Below the pieces are notes generated by a model. It saw only the letters and a list, made by a program, of their open reading frames with translations. It had not been told where the DNA came from and did not search any database. A DNA stretch of 64,000 nucleotides from Sphingopyxis sp. JAI128. Lineage in GTDB: Bacteria; Pseudomonadota; Alphaproteobacteria; Sphingomonadales; Sphingomonadaceae. The DNA lies in contig NZ_JACHDA010000007.1 of NCBI RefSeq assembly GCF_014207235.1, forward strand, positions 124,001 through 188,000, in the 5' to 3' direction. Positions 17,323 through 27,371 of this stretch are shown here, piece after piece (position 1 is the stretch's first letter; each line of letters starts with the position of its first letter). The position numbers were made by a program, and so were the translations under genes.

Positions 17323-17979
17323 ATGAAGTTTTCTCATCTGATTATCGCCACTTCGGTTGCCGCTCTCGGCAGCACCGCCGCTTCGGCGCAGACCACCCCG
17401 GCGAACGCGACCTATGTCAATGGCGCCAACAGCGCGAACACGGGTACGGCGTCGAGCAGCGCTTCGGCGACCTTCTCGGTCCGCGGTCGCGTTGACGAGG
17501 CCTGCATCCTCGGCGCCGGCGGCGATCTCGACAACATCAACTTCGGCCGCTTCGGCATCTATGCCGACGCGTCGAGCACCGTCGAAAACGCATTCACCTC
17601 GGTTGGTCCGCGCAACGCGCACACCCGCACCAACCTTGCCGGCTGCAACACCGCCAGCAGCATCACGATCACCAAGAATGGTGGCGCGAACGGCATGGCG
17701 AATGACGACGCCGTGACCGGCGGTTACGACAGCGGCCAGTTCCAGGCGAACCTGCCTTACACCGTTCTCGCTCGCTATGCCGCGGTCGATCAGGGTGTCG
17801 TCGGCATTCCGTCGGTGACCAACCAGCTGACCCTGGGTACCGCCGACACGACCGCTACGAAGAACCATGGTGCATGGAAGGCCGCTCCGGCGTTCCGCAT
17901 CGACGTTCCGGTTCCGGCCAAGGCGCTGGTCGCCGGCACCTATCGCGACACGGTTCGCGTCGAGCTGGCGGCTCTTTAA
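17323..17979 (+). CDS. probable major fimbrial subunit
   Basis: The 218-residue product has a signal peptide MKFSHLIIATSVAALGSTAASA (about 22 residues). A Thr/Asn/Ala/Ser-rich N-terminus follows, then a pilin-like domain (SATFSVRGRVDEACILGAGG ... NLAGCNTASSITITKNGG) with two cysteines, and a terminal beta strand (GTYRDTVRVELAAL). GGGAG lies 6-7 bases before the ATG. Abundant low-complexity polar residues, and position next to chaperone and usher, make it the best candidate for the fibre-forming pilin. The family is not one I can name. Confidence 0.7.
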   Translation: MKFSHLIIATSVAALGSTAASAQTTPANATYVNGANSANTGTASSSASATFSVRGRVDEACILGAGGDLDNINFGRFGIYADASSTVENAFTSVGPRNAHTRTNLAGCNTASSITITKNGGANGMANDDAVTGGYDSGQFQANLPYTVLARYAAVDQGVVGIPSVTNQLTLGTADTTATKNHGAWKAAPAFRIDVPVPAKALVAGTYRDTVRVELAAL

Positions 17980-18091
17980 TCCGCTGGATTGAAATATGTC
18001 GTGGGGGGCAGCGATGCCCTCCACGATATTAATATGGGGACAGGGAGCCGGCGCAGAATTCGCGCCCCGGAAAGCTCCCGACGAGGGGCAC

Positions 18092-18946
18092 ATGGCAAAG
18101 TTCCAACTGAACGGGCTATTTTCGCGGCTGCGCGTGGGCGTCATTGCCCTCTTTCTGGGAATCATGGCTTCGACTGCGGCCTTGGCCATGCGCGTTTCGC
18201 CGATGGTGTCCGAACTGACGACGTCGGGATCCGGCGCGGTGGCCCGGGTCGAGGTCGGTAATATCGGCGCGAGTGCGCTGCCGTTCGAAACGAAAATCAC
18301 CCGGATCGATTTCGACGAAGCCGGCAATCTTGTCGAGACACCGGCGGACGAGGATTTCATCGTTTTTCCGCCGCAGGGCCTGGTTCCGGTCTCAGGCCGA
18401 CAGGTCGTCCGCGTTCAGTGGATCGGCCGTCCCGACATTCCAACATCGCAGGCCTATTATCTCTGGGTCCGCCAGCTTCCCGTCGAGACCGACCCAAAGA
18501 AGATCGAGGGCAGCGATGCCGCCGTTTCGATCGACATTCTTTATACCATGAAATCGCTGATCGTCGTGGCGCCTCCAGGAGCGAAACCCGACGTGCAAGT
18601 GGTCTCGCTCGAACCGATGATGGTCGCTCCGCAGGCGCCGAGCGTCGACCCGTCGATCAAGACCGAGACGCCCGCTGGCGAAAAGCCGCCCGAGGCGCAG
18701 CCCGGTCTGAAGGTCGTCGTGACCAACAAGGGCGACCGTTATGCATTGATGAGCGGCGCCAAATGGGTGCTGACCGCGACCGACACCGGCGGAAACCCGT
18801 TCGAGCGCACCTATAGCGGCGAGGAAATCTCGCAGACGGTCGGCGTCGGCTATCTGCCGCCGGCCGGCGGAAAGCGAACCTTTCAGCTCCCGACGGGCGT
18901 TGCCCTCGATCCCGCCAAGCCGATCGAGTTGAGATTCACCCGGTGA
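18092..18946 (+). CDS. periplasmic fimbrial chaperone (PapD-like)
   Basis: This 284-residue exported protein has a signal peptide (RLRVGVIALFLGIMASTAALA) and an immunoglobulin-like PapD domain. Typical features are MRVSPMVSELTTSGSGAVARVEVGN, the FIVFPPQGLVPVSGRQVVRVQW strand pair with the subunit-binding region, and a second domain from about residue 165 with KVVVTNKGDRYALMSGAKW. A Pro-rich insertion (APQAPSVDPSIKTETPAGEKPPEAQPG) sits between the domains. It caps subunits in the periplasm and delivers them to the usher. GAGGGG precedes the ATG, and its stop overlaps the usher start. Confidence 0.87.
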   Translation: MAKFQLNGLFSRLRVGVIALFLGIMASTAALAMRVSPMVSELTTSGSGAVARVEVGNIGASALPFETKITRIDFDEAGNLVETPADEDFIVFPPQGLVPVSGRQVVRVQWIGRPDIPTSQAYYLWVRQLPVETDPKKIEGSDAAVSIDILYTMKSLIVVAPPGAKPDVQVVSLEPMMVAPQAPSVDPSIKTETPAGEKPPEAQPGLKVVVTNKGDRYALMSGAKWVLTATDTGGNPFERTYSGEEISQTVGVGYLPPAGGKRTFQLPTGVALDPAKPIELRFTR

Positions 18947-21486
18947 GGATTTTTCTCAAGGCGGCGGGCAGCGTCATCGCGATGGCCGCGCTGATGGCGC
19001 ATCATGCCGATGCCTCGGAAATCGCGATCGCCAGCGAAGATGCGATGCAATCCGACGTTACGCCGGTTGCGCCGCCAACGGAACCCACGAAACGCGCCGA
19101 TATCAATCCTTACGACCGCGATATCGAAATCACCGCACCGCTGCAATTCAATCAACGCATATTGGGTGACCTGCCCGTCCTTTTGACGCGCGACGACCGG
19201 TTCGAAGTCAGCACGACCGATTTTCGAGCGCTCATCGATCCGCTGCTGACACCCGAAGCCCAAGCGGAGCTGGCGACCATATTGGGCGCAAAGCCGCGTT
19301 TCCAGACGGAGGATGTCGCGGCGAGCGGGATCAGGCTGGAATATGATCCCGAACAGCTGGCGGTCCTGGTCCTGCGGATCGCGCCCGAGAAGCGAGCGAT
19401 CGAGGCGCTGTATCAAAGAGGCGAGCCCGAGGCGCCCGGCGATGCCCCCGAACCGTTCAGCGCCTTTCTCAATGTCAATGTGGCGGCGTCCCGTTATTCG
19501 GGTGAACGCGGTTTCGAAAAGCCGGAAGTGTTTCTGAACGGCGCCATCCGCTACCAAGGCGTCGTTTTCGAAGCCGACGTGCAGGGACGCCGCGACTTTC
19601 TGGACGGCGATTACGGGTTCGAGCGGCGTTACGCCAGGCTGATCTATGACGAGCCCGAAAAGGCGCGGCGCTGGTTTTTGGGCGACCTCGACCCCGAAAC
19701 GCGAGGACGCCAGGGTTTCGTCAATCTGGGCGGCGCGGGCGTCGTTCGGCAAAGGCAGAAATTCAACGCGTTCCGCAGCAATGTGCTCGCCGGCGGGCGC
19801 CAGTTGGTGCTTCAGGAACAGGCGACGGTGCGGGTGATGCGCAATGGCATCTTCCAGCGCGAATTCACGCTCGATCCGGGGCAATATGATGTTTCGAACC
19901 TGCCGCTCGACGCCGGTAGCAACGACATTCAGCTCGAAATCGAAGGTATATCGGGCCTCCGCCAGACCGTTCAGTACGAAGCCTATCTCGACACGATCGA
20001 TCTGGAGCCGGGCGATTATGAATTTGGCGCCTACGTGGGGATCCTCGACGACGGAGGGTTCGGCGAGCCCGACTATTCGCGGGGCAAGCCTGTTTTCACC
20101 GGCTTCTGGCGTAAGGCCTTCCTCAACGCGCCGGCGATCGGTTTTGGGGCCCAGCTGTCCGAGGACGTGCAGAATATCACCGGCCAGACCCAATTCATCT
20201 TGCCCAACAGCGGGCGTTTACGGCTCGACGCGGGCTTGAGCCGCGCGAAGCAGGGCAATGGTTTCGCAGCGACCGTTGGCTATGACCAGATTATCGGCGG
20301 TGCCGACGGTTATGACAGCTTCACCGTCGTCGCCGATTACACCTCGCGGCGTTATACGAACATCGGGGGTCTCACCGGGGTGATACCGATTTCCTGGAAT
20401 CTGGCGGCGACCTATACGAAACGGTTCACGAACGACCTGTTCGCGACGGCAAACGCCTCCTACCGCATCAGCCGGAGCGCGTTGATCGACGACAGCTACA
20501 ATCTGTCGGCAACGGCCAATTATCGGTACAACAAGCAGCTGACATTCCAGGTGGGCGTCGAATATTCGCAAAATGGCCTGTCGTCTTCGGGCATCGGCCG
20601 CGACGGTTTCGGGGTCACTTTCGGTATCGTCTGGCAGCCGCGTTACAATCGCCGCGCCGAGGCCCGTTACAATTCAGCGAAGCGCAGCGGCAGCGCGCGC
20701 TTCCAGCAGTCGGTCGACAATCGCGTCGGATCGTTCGGCTATTCGCTGGCGACCAATTATGACGACGGACCGGTCAGCGCATCGGGACAGGTCGATTATG
20801 TCGGCAACCGCTTCGACGTCAGCCTGTCGCACACGGCTTTCGGGCAGCGCTTCAACAGCTTCGGCGATGAACAGATCACGACGCTGCGGGTCGGCAGCTC
20901 GATCGCCTACGCCGGCGGCCATGTGGCGGTCGGCCGGACGATCAACGACAGTTTTGCCGTCGTCTATCCGCACAAGACGCTCGACGGGCGCCCGGTCATC
21001 GTGGGCGAAGGGCTAGAAGGCGGAGGCTATGTCAGCAAGAGCGGTGCGGTGGGAGCGGCGCTTCAGAATACACTGACATCCTATCTGAACCAGTCGGTGA
21101 GTTATGATGTTGCCGACCCGCCGCGCGGCTATGACATTGGCGATGGCATCAAACGCGTCACGCCGGCCTATAAGAGTGGTTATGCGATCGAAGTGGGAAG
21201 CGCGGCATTCGTCAGCGCCATCGGAACACTGCACGGAACGGACGGGCAGCCCCTCAAGCTCGTCAGCGGCGTTCTGCGCCGCACCGACGCCGCGGACGCC
21301 AGGGAAGAGCCGTTCTTTACCAACACGGCTGGCCGGTTTGCGATCGCCAAGCTAGAACCGGGTGCCGAATATAGCGTGGAATTCTATTCGGGAGATCGCC
21401 GGGGATTTACGTTCAAGGTACCGGAGGACAACAAGGGACTGCTCGACCTTGGTATTGTCGGGATCGGGCGCAGGGAAGGTCAGTGA
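18943..21486 (+). CDS. fimbrial outer membrane usher protein
   Basis: This 847-residue protein has a signal peptide ending HHADAS and a periplasmic N-terminal region. A long beta-barrel follows, with the usher plug region (FSVFNREFTLDPG-type stretch, here GIFQREFTLDPGQYDVSNLPLDAGSNDIQLEIE). Many amphipathic strands end in aromatic residues, and the C-terminal domain carries NTAGRFAIAKLEPGAEYSVEF. The start is GTG overlapping the chaperone stop by 4 bases (GTGA). Ushers are the secretion pore and assembly platform for chaperone-usher fibres. Length is normal for the class. Confidence 0.9.
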   Translation: MRIFLKAAGSVIAMAALMAHHADASEIAIASEDAMQSDVTPVAPPTEPTKRADINPYDRDIEITAPLQFNQRILGDLPVLLTRDDRFEVSTTDFRALIDPLLTPEAQAELATILGAKPRFQTEDVAASGIRLEYDPEQLAVLVLRIAPEKRAIEALYQRGEPEAPGDAPEPFSAFLNVNVAASRYSGERGFEKPEVFLNGAIRYQGVVFEADVQGRRDFLDGDYGFERRYARLIYDEPEKARRWFLGDLDPETRGRQGFVNLGGAGVVRQRQKFNAFRSNVLAGGRQLVLQEQATVRVMRNGIFQREFTLDPGQYDVSNLPLDAGSNDIQLEIEGISGLRQTVQYEAYLDTIDLEPGDYEFGAYVGILDDGGFGEPDYSRGKPVFTGFWRKAFLNAPAIGFGAQLSEDVQNITGQTQFILPNSGRLRLDAGLSRAKQGNGFAATVGYDQIIGGADGYDSFTVVADYTSRRYTNIGGLTGVIPISWNLAATYTKRFTNDLFATANASYRISRSALIDDSYNLSATANYRYNKQLTFQVGVEYSQNGLSSSGIGRDGFGVTFGIVWQPRYNRRAEARYNSAKRSGSARFQQSVDNRVGSFGYSLATNYDDGPVSASGQVDYVGNRFDVSLSHTAFGQRFNSFGDEQITTLRVGSSIAYAGGHVAVGRTINDSFAVVYPHKTLDGRPVIVGEGLEGGGYVSKSGAVGAALQNTLTSYLNQSVSYDVADPPRGYDIGDGIKRVTPAYKSGYAIEVGSAAFVSAIGTLHGTDGQPLKLVSGVLRRTDAADAREEPFFTNTAGRFAIAKLEPGAEYSVEFYSGDRRGFTFKVPEDNKGLLDLGIVGIGRREGQ

Positions 21487-21487
21487 C

Positions 21488-22402
21488 ATGACGGTATCGC
21501 ACAAGACGACAGCACGCCGGACGTATCTTTGCGCCGCTGCAATCGGCGCCGCCCTGTTCGCGCCTGCCGCGGCCCAGGCGGCGTGCATGCTCTCGATCGA
21601 ACCCGCGCAGGGCGAACTTGTTATCCGCCACAATCCGCTGGAATCGGACGGCGCGCGCGGACAGGTCGAAATCAACGTCGTCAACCGTGGCGACAGCCTG
21701 TGCGTCGGCAAATTCAGTGCGTCGCTGCGCGGCGAACAATTCGGTTTCCGGTCCGAACAGGGGTTGCAATCCATCCCCTATCAACTGATCGACGAAAAGG
21801 GCGGGGTCGACATAACGCCCCGCGCGGGACGAAGCCTGCAACGGCAGGGCGGACGCGTCATCCGCCTGATGCCAGGCGAGCGGAGCCTCGAGCTCGTCAC
21901 GATAGCGGCCCTGCCCGATACCAGCCTGTCGCAGGGGCGCTACGCCCAGACGCTCGACCTGAATGTCGTTTCTGACGACGATATGCTGCTTGGCAGCAGG
22001 CAGCTTACGCTCGGAATCGACATCGTCGCGGCGGCGCTAATCGGCCTGAAGGGACAGGTCGGACGCGCGCGGGGCGCCGCGTCGGTCGACCTCGGCGAAC
22101 TGGAAAAGGGATCGAAAGACCTGCCGATCACGCTTTATGTGATCTCGACGGGCGGGTATCGGGTTTCGGTGTCCTCGGAAAACCGAGGGCGCCTGAAACA
22201 TCAAAATGCGACGTGGTATGTCGATTACCGGCTCCGGCTCGGCCGCTACGATCTTGATCTCGCCTCGCCCGATGGTTTCGAAATCGTGTCGAACCGGGCC
22301 CGGTTCGACAATTATCCGGTCCGGATCGATATCGGCGAAACGGCTGGCAAGCGGGCCGGCAAATATATGGACACGGTGACGTTTACGGTCGCCGCGCTTT
22401 AG
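21488..22402 (+). CDS. fimbrial tip or adaptor subunit (two-domain secreted protein)
   Basis: The 304-residue product has a signal peptide (AAAIGAALFAPAAAQAACM). Two pilin-like beta domains follow, the second ending VRIDIGETAGKRAGKYMDTVTFTVAAL, the same C-terminal pattern as the other subunits of this operon. It lies one base after the usher stop. A two-domain subunit encoded after the usher is usually the tip adhesin, for example CsuE-like. The ligand is unknown. Confidence 0.72.
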   Translation: MTVSHKTTARRTYLCAAAIGAALFAPAAAQAACMLSIEPAQGELVIRHNPLESDGARGQVEINVVNRGDSLCVGKFSASLRGEQFGFRSEQGLQSIPYQLIDEKGGVDITPRAGRSLQRQGGRVIRLMPGERSLELVTIAALPDTSLSQGRYAQTLDLNVVSDDDMLLGSRQLTLGIDIVAAALIGLKGQVGRARGAASVDLGELEKGSKDLPITLYVISTGGYRVSVSSENRGRLKHQNATWYVDYRLRLGRYDLDLASPDGFEIVSNRARFDNYPVRIDIGETAGKRAGKYMDTVTFTVAAL

Positions 22403-22407
22403 TCCGG

Positions 22408-22824
22408 TCAGATCGGCTGGATCGTCAGCGAAAGCGTGAGCGGGGCTTCGAGCGAAACCTGGTCGAAACGATAGGTGATCTGCTGGATGCGCGGGCCATA
22501 TTCGCGGTGCACTTCCTGCATGCCGAGCGCGGATAGCTCGACGGTGCTGTCGCCATAGAGAAGGCGAGCACGCTCGGTCTGTGCCAGCGGGCGATATTGC
22601 GCCGAGACGAGATAACCCGAGGCGCTGTTGCACCCCTCGGTCACCAGGCCCGGCGAATTGCCGAGCGCGTCGGCATGAACGCTGTGATTGACCCAGCACG
22701 CCATCGGAACGGTCGCAGTGACCTGGAAGGATCCCGAGGCCTGCGGGCGCGCCAAAGCCGGCGTCGACGCGAGCAGGGCCGCGGCGCAGCCCAGCTTCAT
22801 CACATTCTGTATCGCAGTCGCCAT
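22408..22824 (-). CDS. small secreted pilin-like protein, convergent with the fimbrial operon
   Basis: This 138-residue exported protein has a signal peptide ending in TPALA. The mature part contains two cysteines spaced like the fimbrial subunits (VPMACWVNHS ... VTEGCNSASGYLVSAQYRP) and a beta-rich end (APLTLSLTIQPI). The stop lies 6 bases from the stop of the tip-subunit gene on the opposite strand. It is probably an accessory subunit expressed from its own promoter. An alternative start at the Met nine codons in (MKLGCAAALL) gives a shorter signal peptide. Confidence 0.6.
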   Translation of the reverse strand: MATAIQNVMKLGCAAALLASTPALARPQASGSFQVTATVPMACWVNHSVHADALGNSPGLVTEGCNSASGYLVSAQYRPLAQTERARLLYGDSTVELSALGMQEVHREYGPRIQQITYRFDQVSLEAPLTLSLTIQPI

Positions 22825-23077
22825 TTCACGAAAGCCCCTACAAGTTCGAGGGTCCTCATAGGGGGAAGTAGTTAATGCCCCGTTCTGCCATTCTGGTTAA
22901 CAATTCCTGCGCAAACCCTGAATTCCGAGGTGCCGGCTCAATGGGCGGCGCCTGCCTGATTCTCCCGGTCCGTGATTTGCGATGACGGCTGTCCCGTTCC
23001 GGGACCGCTTATTTACACTATCGCAAGGCATTGGGGGCATAGCGGCCGAATTGTGGGGATCAGCAAGAGTTTGACTG

Positions 23078-25267
23078 ATGGATGTTCCATCGCAGATGGA
23101 TTTCGGCGACCGGGGGGATGGCAGTGCCGAAGAGGGCCAGCGCGGCTTCTTCGGCATAATCGGCTCACGTATCGGCAAACAGCGCGGCGATGCAGCGCCC
23201 AATCTGCACACGCGCGAAGCGCTGCTCCTGCTCCAGAATTATGAAGAAAGTGGCCAGGGATGGTTCTGGTCCACCGATGCCAAGGGGCGGCTGACCTATA
23301 TCACCGATTCGGTCGCGCGGCTGATGGGGCGGACGCGCGCCACGTTGCTCGGCACAATGTTCACCGACCTGTTCCTGCCTGCCGACAGCCATGGCGAACG
23401 CCAGCGCACCTTGCCCTTCCTGCTCACCCGGCAATCGAAGTTCGAGGAATTGCCGCTGCGCAGCGCGTTCGAGGGGGACGACCGCTGGTGGGCGATATCG
23501 GGGCGGCCCCAGTTCGACGGCGACCGATTTACCGGCTATCGCGGCAGCGGCACCGACATCACGGCGCAGCGCCGATCGGCCGAGGATGCGTCCCGGCTGG
23601 CGCTTTACGATTCGCTGACCGGGCTTGCCAATCGCTTCAACATTTCGAAAAAGCTCGACACCACGCTCGCCGCCTTTTCGCAGCAGCAGCGCGCGTGCGC
23701 GATCATGCTGCTCGACCTCGACCGTTTCAAACAGGTCAACGATACGCTCGGCCATCCGGCGGGCGATGCGCTGCTGAAACAGGTCGCCGAACGCCTGCTC
23801 AAGATTGTGGGCGACAAGGAAATGGTCAGCCGGCTTGGCGGCGACGAATTCCAGATCATCCTTCCCGATGTCGAGGATCGCGGAAAGCTCGGCGACATGG
23901 CCGCCGATATCATCGCCAGCCTGTCGCAACCCTATTCGGTCGAGGGAAGCCGCTGCATCATCGGCGCGTCGGTGGGCGTGGCGATCGCGCCGTTCGACGG
24001 CGTTAGCAGCGACGATCTCGTCCGCAATGCCGATCTCGCGCTTTATGCGGCGAAGGGCAACGGGCGCGGCCGTTTCGCTTTCTATTCCAGCGATCTTCAC
24101 CAAGCGGCCGAACAGCGCCGCGCACTGGAGGATGATTTGCGCGACGCGCTGGCCCGCGGCGAGATGGCGCTGTGTTATCAGCCGGTCGTCCACGCCAAGT
24201 CGAACGTCGTGACGGGCGTCGAGGCGCTGGTTCGCTGGACGCATCCCGAACGGGGCCTGATCTCGCCTGCGGTATTCATCCCGATCGCCGAGGAAGCGAA
24301 TCTGATCTGGCAGCTTGGCGAATGGGTGCTGCGCAAGGCGTGCGAGGATGCGTCGCGCTGGCCGGGCGACATGCGCGTGGCCGTCAATGTGTCGCCGATC
24401 CAGTTCGCCAACGCCGACCTGCCGAAAGTCGTCGCTAACGCGCTCGCCTCGACGGGCCTTGCGCCCGACCGACTGGAACTGGAAATTACCGAAAGCGTGT
24501 TTCTCGGAGATTCCGCCGAAACCGGCCGCATGTTCAAGGCGCTGAAAGCGCTGGGCGTCCGTCTCGCCCTCGACGATTTCGGCACCGGCTATTCGTCCCT
24601 CGGCTATTTGCAGACGGCGCCGTTCGACAAGATCAAGATAGACCAGAGCTTCGTACGCGGCGCCACCGAGCCCGAATCGCGCAACAGCGCCATCATCGCC
24701 GCGATCGTTGCGCTCGCCGAAGCGCTCGAGATGGAAACGACCGCCGAGGGGATCGAATCGCTCGACCAACTCGAACTCATCCGCAAGCTCAACGTCAGCC
24801 ATGTGCAGGGCTATGTTTACAGCAAACCCGTGCCGGACGCGGAATTGCGGGAACATGCCGAGGCCGGGTCGTGGACGATCAAGCCCGCAGGCCCCGCGCG
24901 CCAGCGCAACGATCGCTTTTCGCTGTTCCGCAAAGTCGGGGCGATCCACGATAACCATCGCTATAATGTCGTGATCCGCAACCTGTCGGCGACGGGGGCC
25001 TTTATCGAAGGCATATTGGATGTACCCGTGGGCACGCGCTTCGTCATCGATTTCGGGGAGGGGCAACTCGTGACCGCGACCGTCCGCCGGTCGGTAAAGC
25101 ACCAGCAAGGTGTCGAATTCGAACAGACGATGGTCAGCGACGGCAATGGCGGCCTGTGCACGCGGCATCGCGTTTCGCCCTATTTGATCGCGGCGGCGGC
25201 CCAGCAGACGGACAGCGCGCTCGCGCTGCCGTCCTTTACGACCACCAGCGACTGGAAAGCGGCCTGA
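23078..25267 (+). CDS. PAS-GGDEF-EAL-PilZ cyclic-di-GMP enzyme
   Basis: This 729-residue cytosolic protein has four domains. PAS lies at about residues 48-165. The diguanylate cyclase has an intact GGDEF at 254-258. The phosphodiesterase has EALVRW at 383-388 and the downstream DDFGTGYSSL and AEGIES motifs intact. A C-terminal PilZ domain from about residue 605 carries NLSATG for c-di-GMP binding. No RxxD inhibitory site is seen at the expected place before GGDEF. Both catalytic domains look active, so the net output cannot be told. It follows the fimbrial genes and probably sets local c-di-GMP. Confidence 0.92.
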   Translation: MDVPSQMDFGDRGDGSAEEGQRGFFGIIGSRIGKQRGDAAPNLHTREALLLLQNYEESGQGWFWSTDAKGRLTYITDSVARLMGRTRATLLGTMFTDLFLPADSHGERQRTLPFLLTRQSKFEELPLRSAFEGDDRWWAISGRPQFDGDRFTGYRGSGTDITAQRRSAEDASRLALYDSLTGLANRFNISKKLDTTLAAFSQQQRACAIMLLDLDRFKQVNDTLGHPAGDALLKQVAERLLKIVGDKEMVSRLGGDEFQIILPDVEDRGKLGDMAADIIASLSQPYSVEGSRCIIGASVGVAIAPFDGVSSDDLVRNADLALYAAKGNGRGRFAFYSSDLHQAAEQRRALEDDLRDALARGEMALCYQPVVHAKSNVVTGVEALVRWTHPERGLISPAVFIPIAEEANLIWQLGEWVLRKACEDASRWPGDMRVAVNVSPIQFANADLPKVVANALASTGLAPDRLELEITESVFLGDSAETGRMFKALKALGVRLALDDFGTGYSSLGYLQTAPFDKIKIDQSFVRGATEPESRNSAIIAAIVALAEALEMETTAEGIESLDQLELIRKLNVSHVQGYVYSKPVPDAELREHAEAGSWTIKPAGPARQRNDRFSLFRKVGAIHDNHRYNVVIRNLSATGAFIEGILDVPVGTRFVIDFGEGQLVTATVRRSVKHQQGVEFEQTMVSDGNGGLCTRHRVSPYLIAAAAQQTDSALALPSFTTTSDWKAA

Positions 25268-25271
25268 CGCC

Positions 25272-25296
25272 GGAACCCGGCGGGCGCTGGCCCGTT
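25272..25296 (+). promoter_or_regulatory. EcfG-type general-stress promoter
   Basis: GGAAC at 25272-25276 and GTT at 25294-25296 are separated by exactly 17 bases, matching the alphaproteobacterial EcfG consensus. It lies 33 bases before the hemerythrin gene start. Confidence 0.6.
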
Positions 25297-25328
25297 TTGT
25301 CTCCAACCATCACCGAACGGAGACCAAC

Positions 25329-25817
25329 ATGAGCCAGACCAGAATCTTTGCGCGGCTAAAGGCCGATCATGATCGGCACCGCGAACTGCTCGACCGTATC
25401 GACGCGACGCATGGCGACAGCGACGAGCGTCGCGCTCTGTTCGAGACTTTTCGCGTCGAGGTGACCGCGCACGCGGCGTCTGAGGAAATGTCGCTCTATG
25501 CGACGATGCTCGCGAACCCGGATCTGCGCGACGAGGCGCAGCACAGCGTCGCGGAGCATAAGGAAATCGAGGATTATCTGACCGAACTATACGAAATGGA
25601 TTTCGCCTCGACCGGCTGGCTGACGCGCTTTCGCACGATGAAGGAACGCTATCTCCACCATATCGACGAGGAGGAGGAAGAGATGTTCCCCGAGGCCGAA
25701 AAGGGCCTGTCGGAGGCGAAGAAGCGCGAACTCGTCAAGATTTTCGAAAAGGAGAAGCCGAAGGAAAAGGCCAAGGCGGCGGACGAGGAACCATCGAGCG
25801 AACACGCAAAGGCCTGA
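25329..25817 (+). CDS. hemerythrin-domain (HHE) protein
   Basis: This 162-residue, mostly helical protein has the HHE pattern of metal ligands: H14 and H17 in ADHDRHRELL, then HAASEE, HSVAEHKEIED and HHIDEEEEEMFPE. A Lys/Glu-rich tail ends it. Such proteins bind a di-iron centre and are linked to oxygen, nitric oxide or iron sensing and to stress. ACGGAGA precedes the ATG. The EcfG-type promoter just upstream makes it a likely member of the PhyR-controlled stress regulon. Confidence 0.85.
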   Translation: MSQTRIFARLKADHDRHRELLDRIDATHGDSDERRALFETFRVEVTAHAASEEMSLYATMLANPDLRDEAQHSVAEHKEIEDYLTELYEMDFASTGWLTRFRTMKERYLHHIDEEEEEMFPEAEKGLSEAKKRELVKIFEKEKPKEKAKAADEEPSSEHAKA

Positions 25818-25855
25818 GTTCCCGGCCTCGACTTTCGGTGCGCGTCCCGCCATAG

Positions 25856-26989
<1,134 letters not shown>

Positions 26990-26990
26990 T

Positions 26991-27161
26991 TCAATCGAGC
27001 TTGCTCAGCAGGTCCAACAAAGATTGGGGAATTGTCTCGTCGACGGTCGATTCATAGGCGCGACGCAAGGCGCCGTTGACATCCTGCCCCTTGGCGAATG
27101 GCTTCTTATCCACGGTCTTTCCCGAATTTTCACCGCGCGGCGAACCGGTTTTCGACGACAT
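26991..27161 (-). CDS. nepR: NepR-family anti-sigma factor
   Basis: This 56-residue protein carries the NepR core: ALRRAYESTVDETIPQSLLDLLSKLD, which forms the two helices that clamp the EcfG sigma factor. When PhyR is phosphorylated it sequesters NepR and frees EcfG. I chose ATG 27161 (MSSKTG) because it gives the usual length; an upstream in-frame ATG at 27221 adds 20 unrelated residues. It is divergent from phyR and has an EcfG-type promoter. The ecfG gene normally found beside nepR is absent here; tgt lies next to it instead. Confidence 0.85.
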   Translation of the reverse strand: MSSKTGSPRGENSGKTVDKKPFAKGQDVNGALRRAYESTVDETIPQSLLDLLSKLD

Positions 27162-27245
27162 TATAGGGGCATCCGCTGGGACATGGGGCCTTTTGCTAAC
27201 CGCGCATGAACCAAAGCGCAATGGCGCGTTTGGTTCTTTCCCATG

Positions 27246-27271
27246 AAACCAATTTGCGGCTAAATCGTTCC
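27246..27271 (-). promoter_or_regulatory. EcfG-type promoter of nepR
   Basis: Read on the minus strand, GGAAC (27267-27271) is followed after 17 bases by GTTT (27246-27249). This matches the EcfG consensus and points at nepR, about 85 bases downstream. It implies the usual feedback loop, with sigma factor activating its own inhibitor. Confidence 0.65.
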
Positions 27272-27297
27272 CAAGGGTCGAAATATATCGGAATGAT

Positions 27298-27328
27298 GGG
27301 AAGGGAGCAAAAAATCTGTCCCTTTCCC
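27298..27328 (+). other. stem-loop in the phyR leader
   Basis: GGGAAGGGA (27298-27306) pairs with TCCCTTTCCC (27319-27328) with one bulged base, around an A-rich 12-base loop. It lies 43 bases before the phyR start. It could shape the leader RNA; no known regulator is suggested by the sequence. Confidence 0.3.
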
Positions 27329-27371
27329 GGACGCTCCACCACTGATTTCGTCACAATTCAGGAGGTAAAAT

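Noticed and set aside
14622..25817. A prophage or integrative element between queA and tgt
   Set aside because: No integrase, attachment repeats, transposase or phage structural gene was found; only regulatory and fimbrial genes are present.
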